Shown: positions 43,620 through 52,808 of the stretch, one piece after another
Numbering within the stretch: position 1 is the first letter of the stretch
Layout of the letters: each line of letters opens with the position of its first letter
Source: Asticcacaulis sp.
GTDB taxonomy: Bacteria; Pseudomonadota; Alphaproteobacteria; Caulobacterales; Caulobacteraceae
DNA length: 64,000 nucleotides
Reading direction: 5' to 3'
Assembly: GCA_024707255.1 (NCBI GenBank)
Contig: JANQAC010000002.1
Coordinates: forward strand, 56,001-120,000
Position numbers and translations under genes: made by a program
The notes under the pieces: model-generated
The model's input: only the letters and a program-made list of their open reading frames with translations
The model's database searches: none
What the model was told of the DNA's origin: nothing

Positions 43620-45544
43620 CCATTACGGATATCGACGCCGATTTAAAAGACCGCGACGCCTTGTTGCAGAAGGCCCGGGATTTGCGCAGCCGCCAGCGTA
43701 TTCCGGAGGCCCTGGCCGTCCTGGTGCGGCTGGAGGCGGCATATCCCCGCTTCAGTCGCCTCTACCAGGAGCGTGCCCATTGCCATATCGGGCTAGGCGA
43801 TGCGCCTGCGGCCATGGCCGCGCTGCACGCGGCGGTAGGCCTGAATCCGACCCTGCCAGCGAGTTGGGACATGCTGGAACAGCTCAGCAGACGTGCAGGC
43901 GATACCGCCCAGGCGACCATGGCGGCACGACATCTCTGCACTCTGAAGCAGTTGCCCAGGGAAGTGGTGATGGCCAACAGCCTGCTGGCCGATGGCGACC
44001 TTGACCCGGCGGAACAGATCATCCGTGATTACCTGCGCCGGGAAGGTGGCAATGTCGGTGCACTGCGTCTTCTGGCGCGAATCCGCCAGGAAAGCGGCGC
44101 GACGGAAGAGGCCGAGGCCCTGCTGGAAGCGGTGCTCGCTAGTGCGCCGGATTATCATGAGGCGCGGCTGGATTACGCCATGGTGCTGTTGCAGCAACAG
44201 AAGCACCTGCCTGCGCGGCAACAAGCCGGGCACCTGCTCGCCTGCGATCCGGACAACCGCGATTATCTCAAGCAATATGCCGCCGCCTGCATCGGCCTCG
44301 GTGACTATGAACCTTTAATCGCCATCTATGAACGGCTGCTGGCCGGGGAGGGGCAATCCGCCGCCGAAATCGCCGATTTGCGGCTGTGGCGGGCGGCCGC
44401 GCTGAAGATCACCGGCAACCAGACGGAAGCCATCGCCGACTATCGCGCCGCGCTGGAGGCCCTGCCAGATCAGGGCGTCGCCTGGTTTGGGCTGGCCAAT
44501 CTGAAAACCTGGCGCTTCAGCGACGACGACATCGTGCGCATGAGGGCGGCGGAATCCGCGTCGGGTCTTCAGGACATGGATCGTATCTATCTCTGCTTCG
44601 CCCTGGGCAAGGCGCTGGAGGATCGGGCCGAATATGAGGGATCGTGGGCATATTACACCAAGGGCAATGCGGTGCGTCGTGAAACTGCCCGCTATCGCCC
44701 GGAAGTGGCGGAGGCCGCTCTCGCCCGGCTTAAATCCGTCTTTACCGCCGATTTTTTTGCCGAACGATCCGGCTGGGGTCTGGCAGATCCGGCGCCCATC
44801 TTCGTCCTTGGGCTGCCGCGTTCGGGCTCTACCCTGATCGAACAGATCCCCGCCTCCCATTCGGAAGTCGAAGGCACGCAGGAACTGACCCTGATCGGAC
44901 GCTATGCCGCCGAGCTGTGCGGCCAGGACCCGGAATGCGGCTTGCCGCTGGATGTCGAGGCCCTGCGGCGCCTGTCCCCGGACGCGGCGCGCGCGCTGGG
45001 CAAGCGTTTCCTCGCCGAGACCCGCACCTTCCGGCGATTGGGCAAGCCGTTCTTCATCGACAAGATGCCCAACAATTTCTGGCACATCGGCCTGATCCAT
45101 CTGATCCTGCCGCGCGCCACCATCATCGATATCCGGCGCGAACCCATGGCCTGCGGTTTCAGCAACCTCAAGCAATTGTTCGGAACCATAAACCAGGAAT
45201 TCTCCTACGATCCTGTCCATATGGGCCGCCACTATCGCGCCTATCTCGACCTGATGCGCCATTGGGACAAGGTGCTGCCGGGCCGGGTGTTACGCGTGCA
45301 TTATGAGGATGTGGTTGGTGATATCGAAGGCAGCGTGCAGCGAATGCTGAGGCATTGCGGCCTGCCTTTCGAACCGGCTTGCCTGGCCTTCCACGAGACA
45401 CGGCGCAGCGTGCGCACCCCCAGTTCCGAGCAGGTGCGCCGGCCAATCAACCGTGAGGGACTCGATCAATGGCAAAACTTCGCGCCGTGGCTCGATGATC
45501 TAAGCCATGCGCTGGGTGATGCTCTGGCGGATTACAGGCGCTGA
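43616..45544 (+). CDS. TPR-repeat sulfotransferase
   Basis: 642 residues; start chosen at 43616 (ATGA overlap). Residues about 10-340 are tetratricopeptide-type repeats (helix pairs such as ALAVLVRLEAAYP, AAMAALHAAVGLNP, AIADYRAALEALP). Residues about 400-640 are a PAPS sulfotransferase with VLGLPRSGSTLIEQI as the P-loop-like motif, VEGTQEL, FIDKMPNNFWHIGLI and IIDIRREPMACGFSNLKQLF as the 3'-phosphate region. TPR-sulfotransferases resemble tyrosylprotein sulfotransferases, and the repeats probably hold a protein substrate. A typical HP in the ASHPxVEG segment is HS here. Confidence 0.9.
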   Translation: MTITDIDADLKDRDALLQKARDLRSRQRIPEALAVLVRLEAAYPRFSRLYQERAHCHIGLGDAPAAMAALHAAVGLNPTLPASWDMLEQLSRRAGDTAQATMAARHLCTLKQLPREVVMANSLLADGDLDPAEQIIRDYLRREGGNVGALRLLARIRQESGATEEAEALLEAVLASAPDYHEARLDYAMVLLQQQKHLPARQQAGHLLACDPDNRDYLKQYAAACIGLGDYEPLIAIYERLLAGEGQSAAEIADLRLWRAAALKITGNQTEAIADYRAALEALPDQGVAWFGLANLKTWRFSDDDIVRMRAAESASGLQDMDRIYLCFALGKALEDRAEYEGSWAYYTKGNAVRRETARYRPEVAEAALARLKSVFTADFFAERSGWGLADPAPIFVLGLPRSGSTLIEQIPASHSEVEGTQELTLIGRYAAELCGQDPECGLPLDVEALRRLSPDAARALGKRFLAETRTFRRLGKPFFIDKMPNNFWHIGLIHLILPRATIIDIRREPMACGFSNLKQLFGTINQEFSYDPVHMGRHYRAYLDLMRHWDKVLPGRVLRVHYEDVVGDIEGSVQRMLRHCGLPFEPACLAFHETRRSVRTPSSEQVRRPINREGLDQWQNFAPWLDDLSHALGDALADYRR

Positions 45545-45545
45545 T

Positions 45546-46514
45546 ATGAAGCTGTCGCAACCCTTCTTCCAGCTTCCAGTGCTTTTCGACGTGACGCGCC
45601 TGCAGGCCGAGGTCGCCGCCTTGCCAACCGAGGCCTGGGTCTCGCATCCCGACGGGGTGCCCGGAAACAGCGCGGCACGCCTGATCAGCGCCAAAGGAGC
45701 CGAGACGGATTCTGTTCACGGCCCGATGTTGCCTACGCCATGGCTGAAGGCGATGCCCTATGTACGTCAAGTCCTGGCCGGCTTCGGCGTGGTATGGAGC
45801 CGATCACGCCTGATGCGCCTGGCCCCAGGCGCGGGTGTGCCCGAGCACGCAGACACCAATTATCACTGGCACACGCGGGTGCGGGTGCATATTCCTGTTT
45901 TTACGAACGAAGCCGTACGTTTCCACTGTGATGGGCAAGCGGTGCATATGGCGGCCGGGGAAGCCTGGATATTCGACAACTGGCGCCGGCATCATGTAGA
46001 AAACGGATCCAGCGAGGCGCGCATTCATCTGGTTGCCGATACCACCGGAACAGCGGCTTTCTGGCAATTTGCGACCGGTCAAATACCGCCACGTAACCAG
46101 TGGCGCACACTGGCCTTTAATCCTTTGGCCAATTCGCAATTGCTGACCGAGACCAATCAGCGCGCGCCTGTCATGCCCGCCGCCGAGGTGCAGTGGCTGA
46201 TCGACGACCTGCGCGCCGAGCTGATAGCCATAAATGGGAACGCCGATGCCGCGCGGTTTGGCCATTTGCTGGAGAGTTTCGTGCAAGACTGGCGTCAGCT
46301 CTGCGCCCTGCATGGCACGGATGGGCGGGGGCGGCCGGAATTTCTGCGACTGGCGGGGGCGGTACATGACGCGGCGAGGGCGCTCAGCCTGGGCCTCGTC
46401 ATGCGCACCAACGGCGCCGGCGCGCTGCTGGTGCTGGAAAAACGGGTGCTGCAACATCTGCTTACCGATGATGCGACTAAGCCATTTTCAGAAGGGCATA
46501 TTGATAATCGGTAG
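45546..46514 (+). CDS. Aspartyl/asparaginyl beta-hydroxylase-like protein 2
   Basis: 322 residues; start chosen at 45546, one base after the TPR-sulfotransferase stop. LAPGAGVPEHADTNYHWHTRV contains the first iron histidine, VRVHIPVFTN the beta strand, and WIFDNWRRHHVENG the second histidine. The domain ends near residue 175; the remaining C-terminal 140 residues are mostly helical and not recognised. It is distinct from hydroxylase 1 (little shared wording). Last gene of the four-gene modification cluster behind TBDR 3. Confidence 0.8.
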   Translation: MKLSQPFFQLPVLFDVTRLQAEVAALPTEAWVSHPDGVPGNSAARLISAKGAETDSVHGPMLPTPWLKAMPYVRQVLAGFGVVWSRSRLMRLAPGAGVPEHADTNYHWHTRVRVHIPVFTNEAVRFHCDGQAVHMAAGEAWIFDNWRRHHVENGSSEARIHLVADTTGTAAFWQFATGQIPPRNQWRTLAFNPLANSQLLTETNQRAPVMPAAEVQWLIDDLRAELIAINGNADAARFGHLLESFVQDWRQLCALHGTDGRGRPEFLRLAGAVHDAARALSLGLVMRTNGAGALLVLEKRVLQHLLTDDATKPFSEGHIDNR

Positions 46515-46588
46515 GGGTGCCCCGCCCACAACCAAATCCGTAAGGCAGAAATGTCAGGCGGCTTTTGTGCATCTGAAAGCCCGGTCCA

Positions 46589-47845
46589 TCACGCAGCCTT
46601 CATGTCGTTTCGGGTCATGTAGAGCCATAAGGCTATGCCCAGGCCCAAGAGGCACAGGGCGGCCATGAAGCCATAGCCGCGGGCGCCGAAGGCTTCATAT
46701 ATGGTGCCGGAGAACACCATGCCAAATCCGGTCAGTGTGCCGCTGGCATAGGCCGAATTAATCGCCTGTCCGAGGCCCTCATAACCTTGAGGCACCAGCA
46801 GGAAGACCAGTTCGAGGCCGGCGAGATATATGGCGACGAAGGTGAAGCCATGCAGGGCCTGCATGGGCCACAGAAGCCAGATGTCGGACGTGACCGACAT
46901 GAGGCCCCAGCGCAGAACGCCGGCGGCCGCGCCAAGCATGAGCAGCCGCCAGGGGCCGAGGCGGTGGCGAAACCGTCCACCCAGGCCCAGGAAGACAAGT
47001 TCGCTCACAACCGCGAAGGCCCACAGGTAGCCGCAAAGGGTGGGTGACAGGCCGTCCTTTTCCCATAGCAGCGTCGAAAAGGCATAATAGTAGCTGTGTG
47101 CCGCCTGCATGCAGCCTAACGCGATGATCAAAAGCACGAAGCGCTTGTTTTTCAGCAGAGTTGCCAGGCGCGTCAGGCTGGGAGTGTCCCGGCGCGGCAG
47201 CAATAACGGATCGATTCGCGCACTAGGCGGAAGCAGAAACCTCGCCGCCAGGCTTACCAGTAGCGCCGAGGCGACCATCCAGGCCAGGACCGCGTCCACC
47301 CCCACCATCTGGAGCAGATAGCCCAGGGAAATATTGGCGAATATGAACGCGGCCGATCCGCTGGCCCTCACCCAGGAAAAACTGAAGCCGCCGCTGCGTC
47401 CCAGTTGCATGGTCATGGCATCCAGCAGCGGTGTAATGCTGGCGATGGCGGTAAAGCCTATGCTGAACAGGCCGATGAACCAATAGAAGCGTTCGGTGAC
47501 GGGAACCGAAATAATCCCCATCAGGGCGTAGGCCGCGGTGGCTGACAAGGCCAGACATAGAAGAGGAGTCCGATACTTGACGAACCGATCCGCCCATAAT
47601 CCGGACAGGGGGCCAGTGATCGCACGGGCGATCAGGGGAACCGCCAGAATCCAGCCAATCTGCGTGGCTGACATCTCATTCTGTCGTAGCCAGGAAGGTA
47701 GGAATGGCAGGCTCGCCCCGGTGCCTGCGCACAGAAGTCCATAAAAAATGGCTTGCCTGAGCATGGTTCCGGCCTGGAGCGGAGACTGCGCCATACCGGT
47801 CGAACCGATCGCAGCCTTTATACCCGTATCCTGGGTTGTGCCCAT
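46589..47845 (-). CDS. MFS permease (MFS_1-like / HcaT-type)
   Basis: 418 residues, 12 hydrophobic segments, with PSWLRQNEMSATQIGWILAV early and GPLSGLWADR after helix 2, typical of the HcaT/nucleoside-symporter-like branch. Substrate unknown. The annotated start has no clear Shine-Dalgarno; ATG at 47794 or 47767 are alternatives that remove a hydrophilic leader. It converges with the sulfotransferase cluster and lies downstream of the SSS symporter gene, 164 AT-rich bases away. Confidence 0.82.
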   Translation of the reverse strand: MGTTQDTGIKAAIGSTGMAQSPLQAGTMLRQAIFYGLLCAGTGASLPFLPSWLRQNEMSATQIGWILAVPLIARAITGPLSGLWADRFVKYRTPLLCLALSATAAYALMGIISVPVTERFYWFIGLFSIGFTAIASITPLLDAMTMQLGRSGGFSFSWVRASGSAAFIFANISLGYLLQMVGVDAVLAWMVASALLVSLAARFLLPPSARIDPLLLPRRDTPSLTRLATLLKNKRFVLLIIALGCMQAAHSYYYAFSTLLWEKDGLSPTLCGYLWAFAVVSELVFLGLGGRFRHRLGPWRLLMLGAAAGVLRWGLMSVTSDIWLLWPMQALHGFTFVAIYLAGLELVFLLVPQGYEGLGQAINSAYASGTLTGFGMVFSGTIYEAFGARGYGFMAALCLLGLGIALWLYMTRNDMKAA

Positions 47846-48009
47846 TGAAATGTATATCCGCTCAACTGGATGTGGTCATTTTTAAGTATGATTTTATAAA
47901 CTTAGAAAGACGCGATTTTATCCGAAAATTCAAGAAAATTGTTTTTAATCTCATATCCTAACATAAATTAATATGATTTAAGGGGCGTCATTGCCCGCCC
48001 GACTATCTG

Positions 48010-49650
48010 TCACCACAGAACGACATAGATGATCGTCAGCACGACCAGAACGCCGACACCGGCAATATTGAAGACCCGCGTGGTCCGAAAGTCTATACGG
48101 GTCAAATCTACAACCGCCTCTGAAGACGGCTCGCTCGTCATCAGCGAGACGCCGATACAGGTGAGTAATGAGATCCAGAATACCCAGCCGACCCGATTAA
48201 GAAACGGCATGTCGGGTATGTGTGCGATGATCCATGCGGGGAAGGCGCCGTCAATTTCCGGGTGCTGATGGAGGTGGGCGGCGCCGTAAAAGGCACATGA
48301 CATGACAAAACCTGTGGCGATCGCCGAAAAGGCACCAGCGGTCGTGCAGCGTTTCCAGCACATGCCGAGCGCGAAGATCACCACTATGCCTGGCGCGAAA
48401 AATCCCGTCAGGCTCTGACCAAACTGGAATACCTGATCAAAATTGCCGAGCAAGGGTTTGGCGACCAGGATGGCAATCGCAAGAGCGCCGACCGAGGCGA
48501 TCCGCCCGATGGACACCAGTGTCTGGTCGGAAAGAGCGGGGAGGGCCGGCTTGACGATATCCATGGTGAAGATGGTGGCGATCGAATTGATTTTTGAGGC
48601 CGAAGAGGCGACGATGGCGGCGGCGAGGGCCGCGAAGACAAGGCCCAGGCAGCCGGGTGGCAGCAGGGTCATCATGGTCGGATAAGCCTGATCGGAACGG
48701 GTGATATCAGGGGCCAGGACGAGGGCGGCCATGCCGGGCAGGACAACGATGACCGGCATCAGCAGTTTGAGATAGGCGGCGAAGGCGATGCCTTTTTGCG
48801 CTTCCGGCAGGGATTTTCCGGCCAGGGCGCGCTGGATGATGTACTGGTTGAACCCCCAGTAGGACAGGTTCATGATCCACATGCCGCCGACCAGGACGGC
48901 GATGCCCGGCAGATCCTTATAGTGCGGACTGGTTTTGGGCAGGATCATATGGAAGTGGTCGGGAAAGCGCGTCATCAGGACATGAAAGCCGTTGGCAATG
49001 CCGGGCAGTGACGCCCGGCCGCCGATCTGGCTCAGCGTGACCGCCAGAATGATCAGGCCGCCCAGGGTCAGGAGCGACACCTGGACCACATCGGTCAGGG
49101 CGACGGCTTTCAGACCGCCGGAAAACTGATAGGCCAGGGCAAAACACCCGAGCAGGATCAGGGCCAGCATCGGGTCCATGCCGGTGACCGTGGTGACCGC
49201 CGTTCCCCCCAGCCACAGGATGGCCGTGAGATTGATCAGTATGTATTGGCCCAGCCAGAATATGGCCATCAGGTAACGAACGCTGGGCCCGAAGCGCCGG
49301 GCGAGGAAGCCCGGCATGGTGAGACTGCCGGTGCTGAAGAACACGGGCAGCACGAACTTGCCGACCAGCAGCAGGGTGGCGGCCGACATCCATTCATAGG
49401 AGGCGACCGCCAGGCCGATGCGAAAACCCGAACCGGACATGCCGATGATCTGCTCGGCCGAGATGTTGGCGGCAATCAGGGAGGCGCCTATGGCCCACCA
49501 GGGCAACTGGTTGCCGGCAAAGAAGTAGCCCTTCGGGCTGGCCCGGACATTGGCGCTGCGATTTGAGACAAATTGCGCCAGGCTGAAAATGGCAAGCGCA
49601 TAGATGAGGGTGATGGCGATATCGAGGGGAGATAGAAAATTTGAAGTCAT
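48010..49650 (-). CDS. SSS-family sodium:sugar symporter (SGLT-like)
   Basis: 546 residues; start chosen at 49650 (MTSNFLSPLD), which places the first membrane helix at about residue 8. Fourteen hydrophobic segments with GNQLPWWAIGASLIAANISAEQ, the family hallmark, and WGFNQYIIQRALAGKSLPEAQKG. SGLT-type members take up galactose, glucose or related sugars with Na+. Divergent from the GH30 galactanase gene, it is the natural uptake route for monosaccharide made by the neighbouring galactosidases. Confidence 0.9.
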   Translation of the reverse strand: MTSNFLSPLDIAITLIYALAIFSLAQFVSNRSANVRASPKGYFFAGNQLPWWAIGASLIAANISAEQIIGMSGSGFRIGLAVASYEWMSAATLLLVGKFVLPVFFSTGSLTMPGFLARRFGPSVRYLMAIFWLGQYILINLTAILWLGGTAVTTVTGMDPMLALILLGCFALAYQFSGGLKAVALTDVVQVSLLTLGGLIILAVTLSQIGGRASLPGIANGFHVLMTRFPDHFHMILPKTSPHYKDLPGIAVLVGGMWIMNLSYWGFNQYIIQRALAGKSLPEAQKGIAFAAYLKLLMPVIVVLPGMAALVLAPDITRSDQAYPTMMTLLPPGCLGLVFAALAAAIVASSASKINSIATIFTMDIVKPALPALSDQTLVSIGRIASVGALAIAILVAKPLLGNFDQVFQFGQSLTGFFAPGIVVIFALGMCWKRCTTAGAFSAIATGFVMSCAFYGAAHLHQHPEIDGAFPAWIIAHIPDMPFLNRVGWVFWISLLTCIGVSLMTSEPSSEAVVDLTRIDFRTTRVFNIAGVGVLVVLTIIYVVLW

Positions 49651-50195
49651 CGCATCCCGCCTGTGCCGAACGGGTCTTTGATACGCTTCGGCGTGCCCGG
49701 ACTCCGTTCGTAATTCATTGCCTGCGGCAGGTCCATATACACTTCTATCTTTTGGGCGGAGACAATGGTGGCGACGAAATGTTGCGACATTTAATCGCAT
49801 TAATGTGCGTGGTAATCCGGATGTCAACAGGGCTCAGTTTCATGCCTTGCAAGGCTTTGGCGTTTGGATCCGAATTTTGTTGTTATGTGATCAATATGCA
49901 GGGGCGAGATGCGCCTTTTAATGATCGTACAATTTTGCTTGCGTTGAGAAATAAGTATGATTTAATTGCGGTGAACTTTAGGCTGGTTATGTGGTTGGTG
50001 CGCGTTTGGTGCCGGTTTCCGCCTAAGGTTCCGGAAAGGTTCGCTCTCCCTGGTCCCTTCTTAACTCGACAGCTGTCGCCTGGGTCATTACCGTGCATAG
50101 CCTTGCCTGACCGACCACCCCTTGTTGGCTAAGCGAGGCTGTACACGGCTTTTTTCCTCACTAAAGTATCCGACCGTGCCATGGAAGGAGGGCGT
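49651..50195. promoter_or_regulatory. Divergent promoter region between SSS symporter and GH30 genes
   Basis: About 545 bases without a credible gene. It holds TGATCGTACAA at 49922-49932, near the middle, matching the motif before halogenase 2, galM and TBDR 4. AAGGAGGG is immediately before the preferred GH30 ATG at 50196. Confidence 0.55.
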
Positions 50196-51740
50196 ATGCC
50201 TCGCGGGATCAGGAGCGAAGTAAAGGGCTGGGCCTGTGGACTGGCCAGCCTGCTTGCTGCAATGGGACCTTGCGCGTCGCAAGCCGTTGCGGCCGCGCCT
50301 TCAGTAACCAGCCAGGTCGTGACGGTCAGAATCGCCCCGCGTTGGGCCGAACCCGGCAAGCCTTTCGAGGGATGGGGCACGGCCCTGGCCTGGTTTGCCA
50401 ATGTGACGGGGAAACTGCCGCCGGCGCAGCGAGAGCATCTGGCGGATTTGCTCTATGGCGCCGATGGCCTGAAATTCAATATATCCCGTTATAATATTGG
50501 CGGCGGCAATGCGCCCGAAACGGAAACCTATCTGCGGCTGGGGGCTGATATCCCCGGCTTCTGGCGCCGGCCGGCCGGTGCTGACGGTATGGACTGGTGG
50601 CATCCCGACGAGCCGTCGCAGTGGGACTGGTCGGCGGATGCGGGGCAGCGCTGGTGGCTGGATGCCATCCGGACGCGGGTGCCGGTGCGGGAACAGATTT
50701 TTGAAGCGTTTTCCAACTCGCCGCCTTACTTTATGACGGTGAGTGGGCGGGTTTCGGGCAATGCCGGCGGCCTGGATGACAATCTGCGGCCCGGTTACGA
50801 AGATAAATTCGCGGATTATCTGGTCAGAGTGACTCTGGAGCTGGAAAAGCGGCACCATATCCATTTCCGCACCCTGTCGCCGGTCAACGAGCCGGGCACG
50901 CCTTACTGGTATGCCGCCAACACGCAGGAGGGCGCGCACTGGTCGCCGGCCCGGCAGTCGCTGATCTTGAAGGCGGTCCGCAAAGCCTTGCGCGCGCAGA
51001 AATCGGACACCCAGATTTCCGGCATTGACGAGACCAATGCGCAAACCTTTGTTCAGGACTGGGCAGGGCTGGACGATGCGGCCAGGGCCGCGATCGATCA
51101 GATCAATGCACACAGCTACGATACGACTGGCAAGACGGCAGTGCGCGATATCGCGCGGGTTACCGGTAAGCGCCTGTGGATGTCCGAGGTGGATCTGTCG
51201 CCGCCCAATGTGACGCAGGATTTCGGCGATATGCGTCCGGCTATTGCCTTGGGCGAGCAAATCGTCAGCGACATCAACCGTATGCAGCCAGTGGCATGGG
51301 TGCTGTGGCAGGCGGTTGAGCGCGAGACGATGGAATCGGGCGAGGGGGCGAACTGGGGGTCGAACTGGGGGCTGATCAAGATGGATTACGCCAATCCGAC
51401 AGACCCGAAGATCAATATCACCTCGAAATACGGCGCCATGGCCAATTTCTCCCGCTATATCCGGCCGGGCGATCGCTTCCTGCCGGTGGATGATATGGAT
51501 ACGGTCGTGGCGGTCCGGCCGGATGGCCAGTCGTTCGTGGTCGTCCATGTCAATCCTGGGCTTTATGAGCGCCGCCTGAATATTGACTTTCCCGGTATGA
51601 AAACGGGTTATCGCGTCACCCGGATTGTAACGGACCAGACGCATCGGGCGGTAACGGCCGGCGAGGCCGAACCTCTTGGGCAGGGGCTGGTGGTGCCGCC
51701 ATTATCGGTGACCACCTTTATTGTGACGGCGCGGTCGTGA
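50196..51740 (+). CDS. Exported GH30 glycosidase, probable endo-beta-1,6-galactanase
   Basis: 514 residues; ATG 50196 chosen because AAGGAGGG lies just before it and the upstream ATG at 50181 does not. Signal peptide about 1-34 (AVAAAP). PFEGWGTALAWFA and FNISRYNIGGGN open the barrel; acid/base E232 in SPVNEPGTP and nucleophile E331 in WMSEVD fit GH30. The wording EGWGTSLAWFA and NIGGGNAPE is that of the endo-beta-1,6-galactanase subfamily, which attacks side chains of type II arabinogalactan. C-terminal beta-sandwich about 430-514. A GntR gene follows 64 bases later. Confidence 0.9.
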   Translation: MPRGIRSEVKGWACGLASLLAAMGPCASQAVAAAPSVTSQVVTVRIAPRWAEPGKPFEGWGTALAWFANVTGKLPPAQREHLADLLYGADGLKFNISRYNIGGGNAPETETYLRLGADIPGFWRRPAGADGMDWWHPDEPSQWDWSADAGQRWWLDAIRTRVPVREQIFEAFSNSPPYFMTVSGRVSGNAGGLDDNLRPGYEDKFADYLVRVTLELEKRHHIHFRTLSPVNEPGTPYWYAANTQEGAHWSPARQSLILKAVRKALRAQKSDTQISGIDETNAQTFVQDWAGLDDAARAAIDQINAHSYDTTGKTAVRDIARVTGKRLWMSEVDLSPPNVTQDFGDMRPAIALGEQIVSDINRMQPVAWVLWQAVERETMESGEGANWGSNWGLIKMDYANPTDPKINITSKYGAMANFSRYIRPGDRFLPVDDMDTVVAVRPDGQSFVVVHVNPGLYERRLNIDFPGMKTGYRVTRIVTDQTHRAVTAGEAEPLGQGLVVPPLSVTTFIVTARS

Positions 51741-51804
51741 CTACCGCCTTGCGCCGGAAGGCGGCCTCGCTCATAAAGCAAAGGCATTGGGAGCGGTATG
51801 AGGC

Positions 51805-52587
51805 ATGACTGAGAACGGAAATGGTCCCGACCTGCAGGGATTTGGCGATTCGACCTATGAGGAAGCGGTCTCCCATGGGCGGCTGCATGGTACCCTGGCG
51901 CATCGGCTGGCCGTCGATATCCTGAATGGTGTCTACAGGCCGGGTGATACATTGCCCTTCCAACTCGATTCCAGCGAGGCGCTGAATATTTCCCGCACGC
52001 CTTACCGCGAAGCCTTGAAAATTCTGGCCGCCAAGGGATTTGTCGATAGCCGGCCCAAGCGCGGTACGCGCGTACGCGAACGCACGAACTGGAATCTGCT
52101 CGATCCGGAAGTCATGGGCTGGATGTTCGAGACCACGCCGACGGAGGACTTTATCCACGGCCTGTTCGAGTTGCGCCTGATCAATGAGCCGGCCGCGGCG
52201 GAACTGGCTGCCGAACGCCGCACGGCGGAAGAGGTCGAGCGTATGCGTCACGCGCTGGAGGTGATGCGCGTGGAGACCCTGGCCACCGAGACCGGCCGGC
52301 TGGCGGATATCGATTTTCACAAGACTTTGCTGATCGCGACGCGCAACGAGGTTTTGATCTCTCTCAACAGTTCGATCGCGGCGGCCATTGCCTGGTCGAC
52401 CCGTCTGAAATCGACGGACCCCAAGGATCTGCGCAGCAGTTGGCAGGATCATGCGCGCGTCTTTGAGGCCATCGAGGCAGGAGACGGCCGGGCGGCGCGC
52501 TGGTCGATGGAGACCCTGGTGCGCCTGGCGCTGGAAGACACCCGCCGGTCGCAAAAGCGGCGCGAGGTTGAAGGCGAAGCGCGATAA
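51805..52587 (+). CDS. GntR-family regulator, FadR subfamily (FCD domain)
   Basis: 260 residues. Winged helix about 30-95 (LPFQLDSSEALNISRTPYREALKIL, then GFVDSRPKRGTRVRE); FCD domain about 110-245 with ELRLINEPAAAELAAERR, DIDFHKTLL and WQDHARVFEAIEAGD, where the histidines form the usual metal site. It resembles DgoR-like galactonate regulators and the GntR at 16778. Located between GH30 and GH35 genes, it probably governs the beta-galactan genes; the TTRTCKTACAA motif in this locus is a candidate site. Confidence 0.88.
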   Translation: MTENGNGPDLQGFGDSTYEEAVSHGRLHGTLAHRLAVDILNGVYRPGDTLPFQLDSSEALNISRTPYREALKILAAKGFVDSRPKRGTRVRERTNWNLLDPEVMGWMFETTPTEDFIHGLFELRLINEPAAAELAAERRTAEEVERMRHALEVMRVETLATETGRLADIDFHKTLLIATRNEVLISLNSSIAAAIAWSTRLKSTDPKDLRSSWQDHARVFEAIEAGDGRAARWSMETLVRLALEDTRRSQKRREVEGEAR

Positions 52588-52808
52588 TTCGGCAATAAAT
52601 CACATTTTATAATTGCTGTATTCTTATTGTGTGATAATTCATAGGCGTGGCCGCTTATAGGATGGCCTGCTGCATACGAAAATTCTGTATTTTTTGGTTC
52701 GGCAGGCTGCATTTCTGAAAATTCCTTCCAAGTGGCGAATAAATTAATCGCACTAAATGTGAGCGTTGGGTGTGCCTGTGTTTGCGCAGCCTGACCCAGG
52801 AGGAACGA

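Noticed and set aside
49641..50132. A 163-codon open frame in the SSS-GH30 intergenic region
   Set aside because: Low-complexity composition, no ribosome-binding site, spans an AT-rich promoter region, and the product has no recognisable features.
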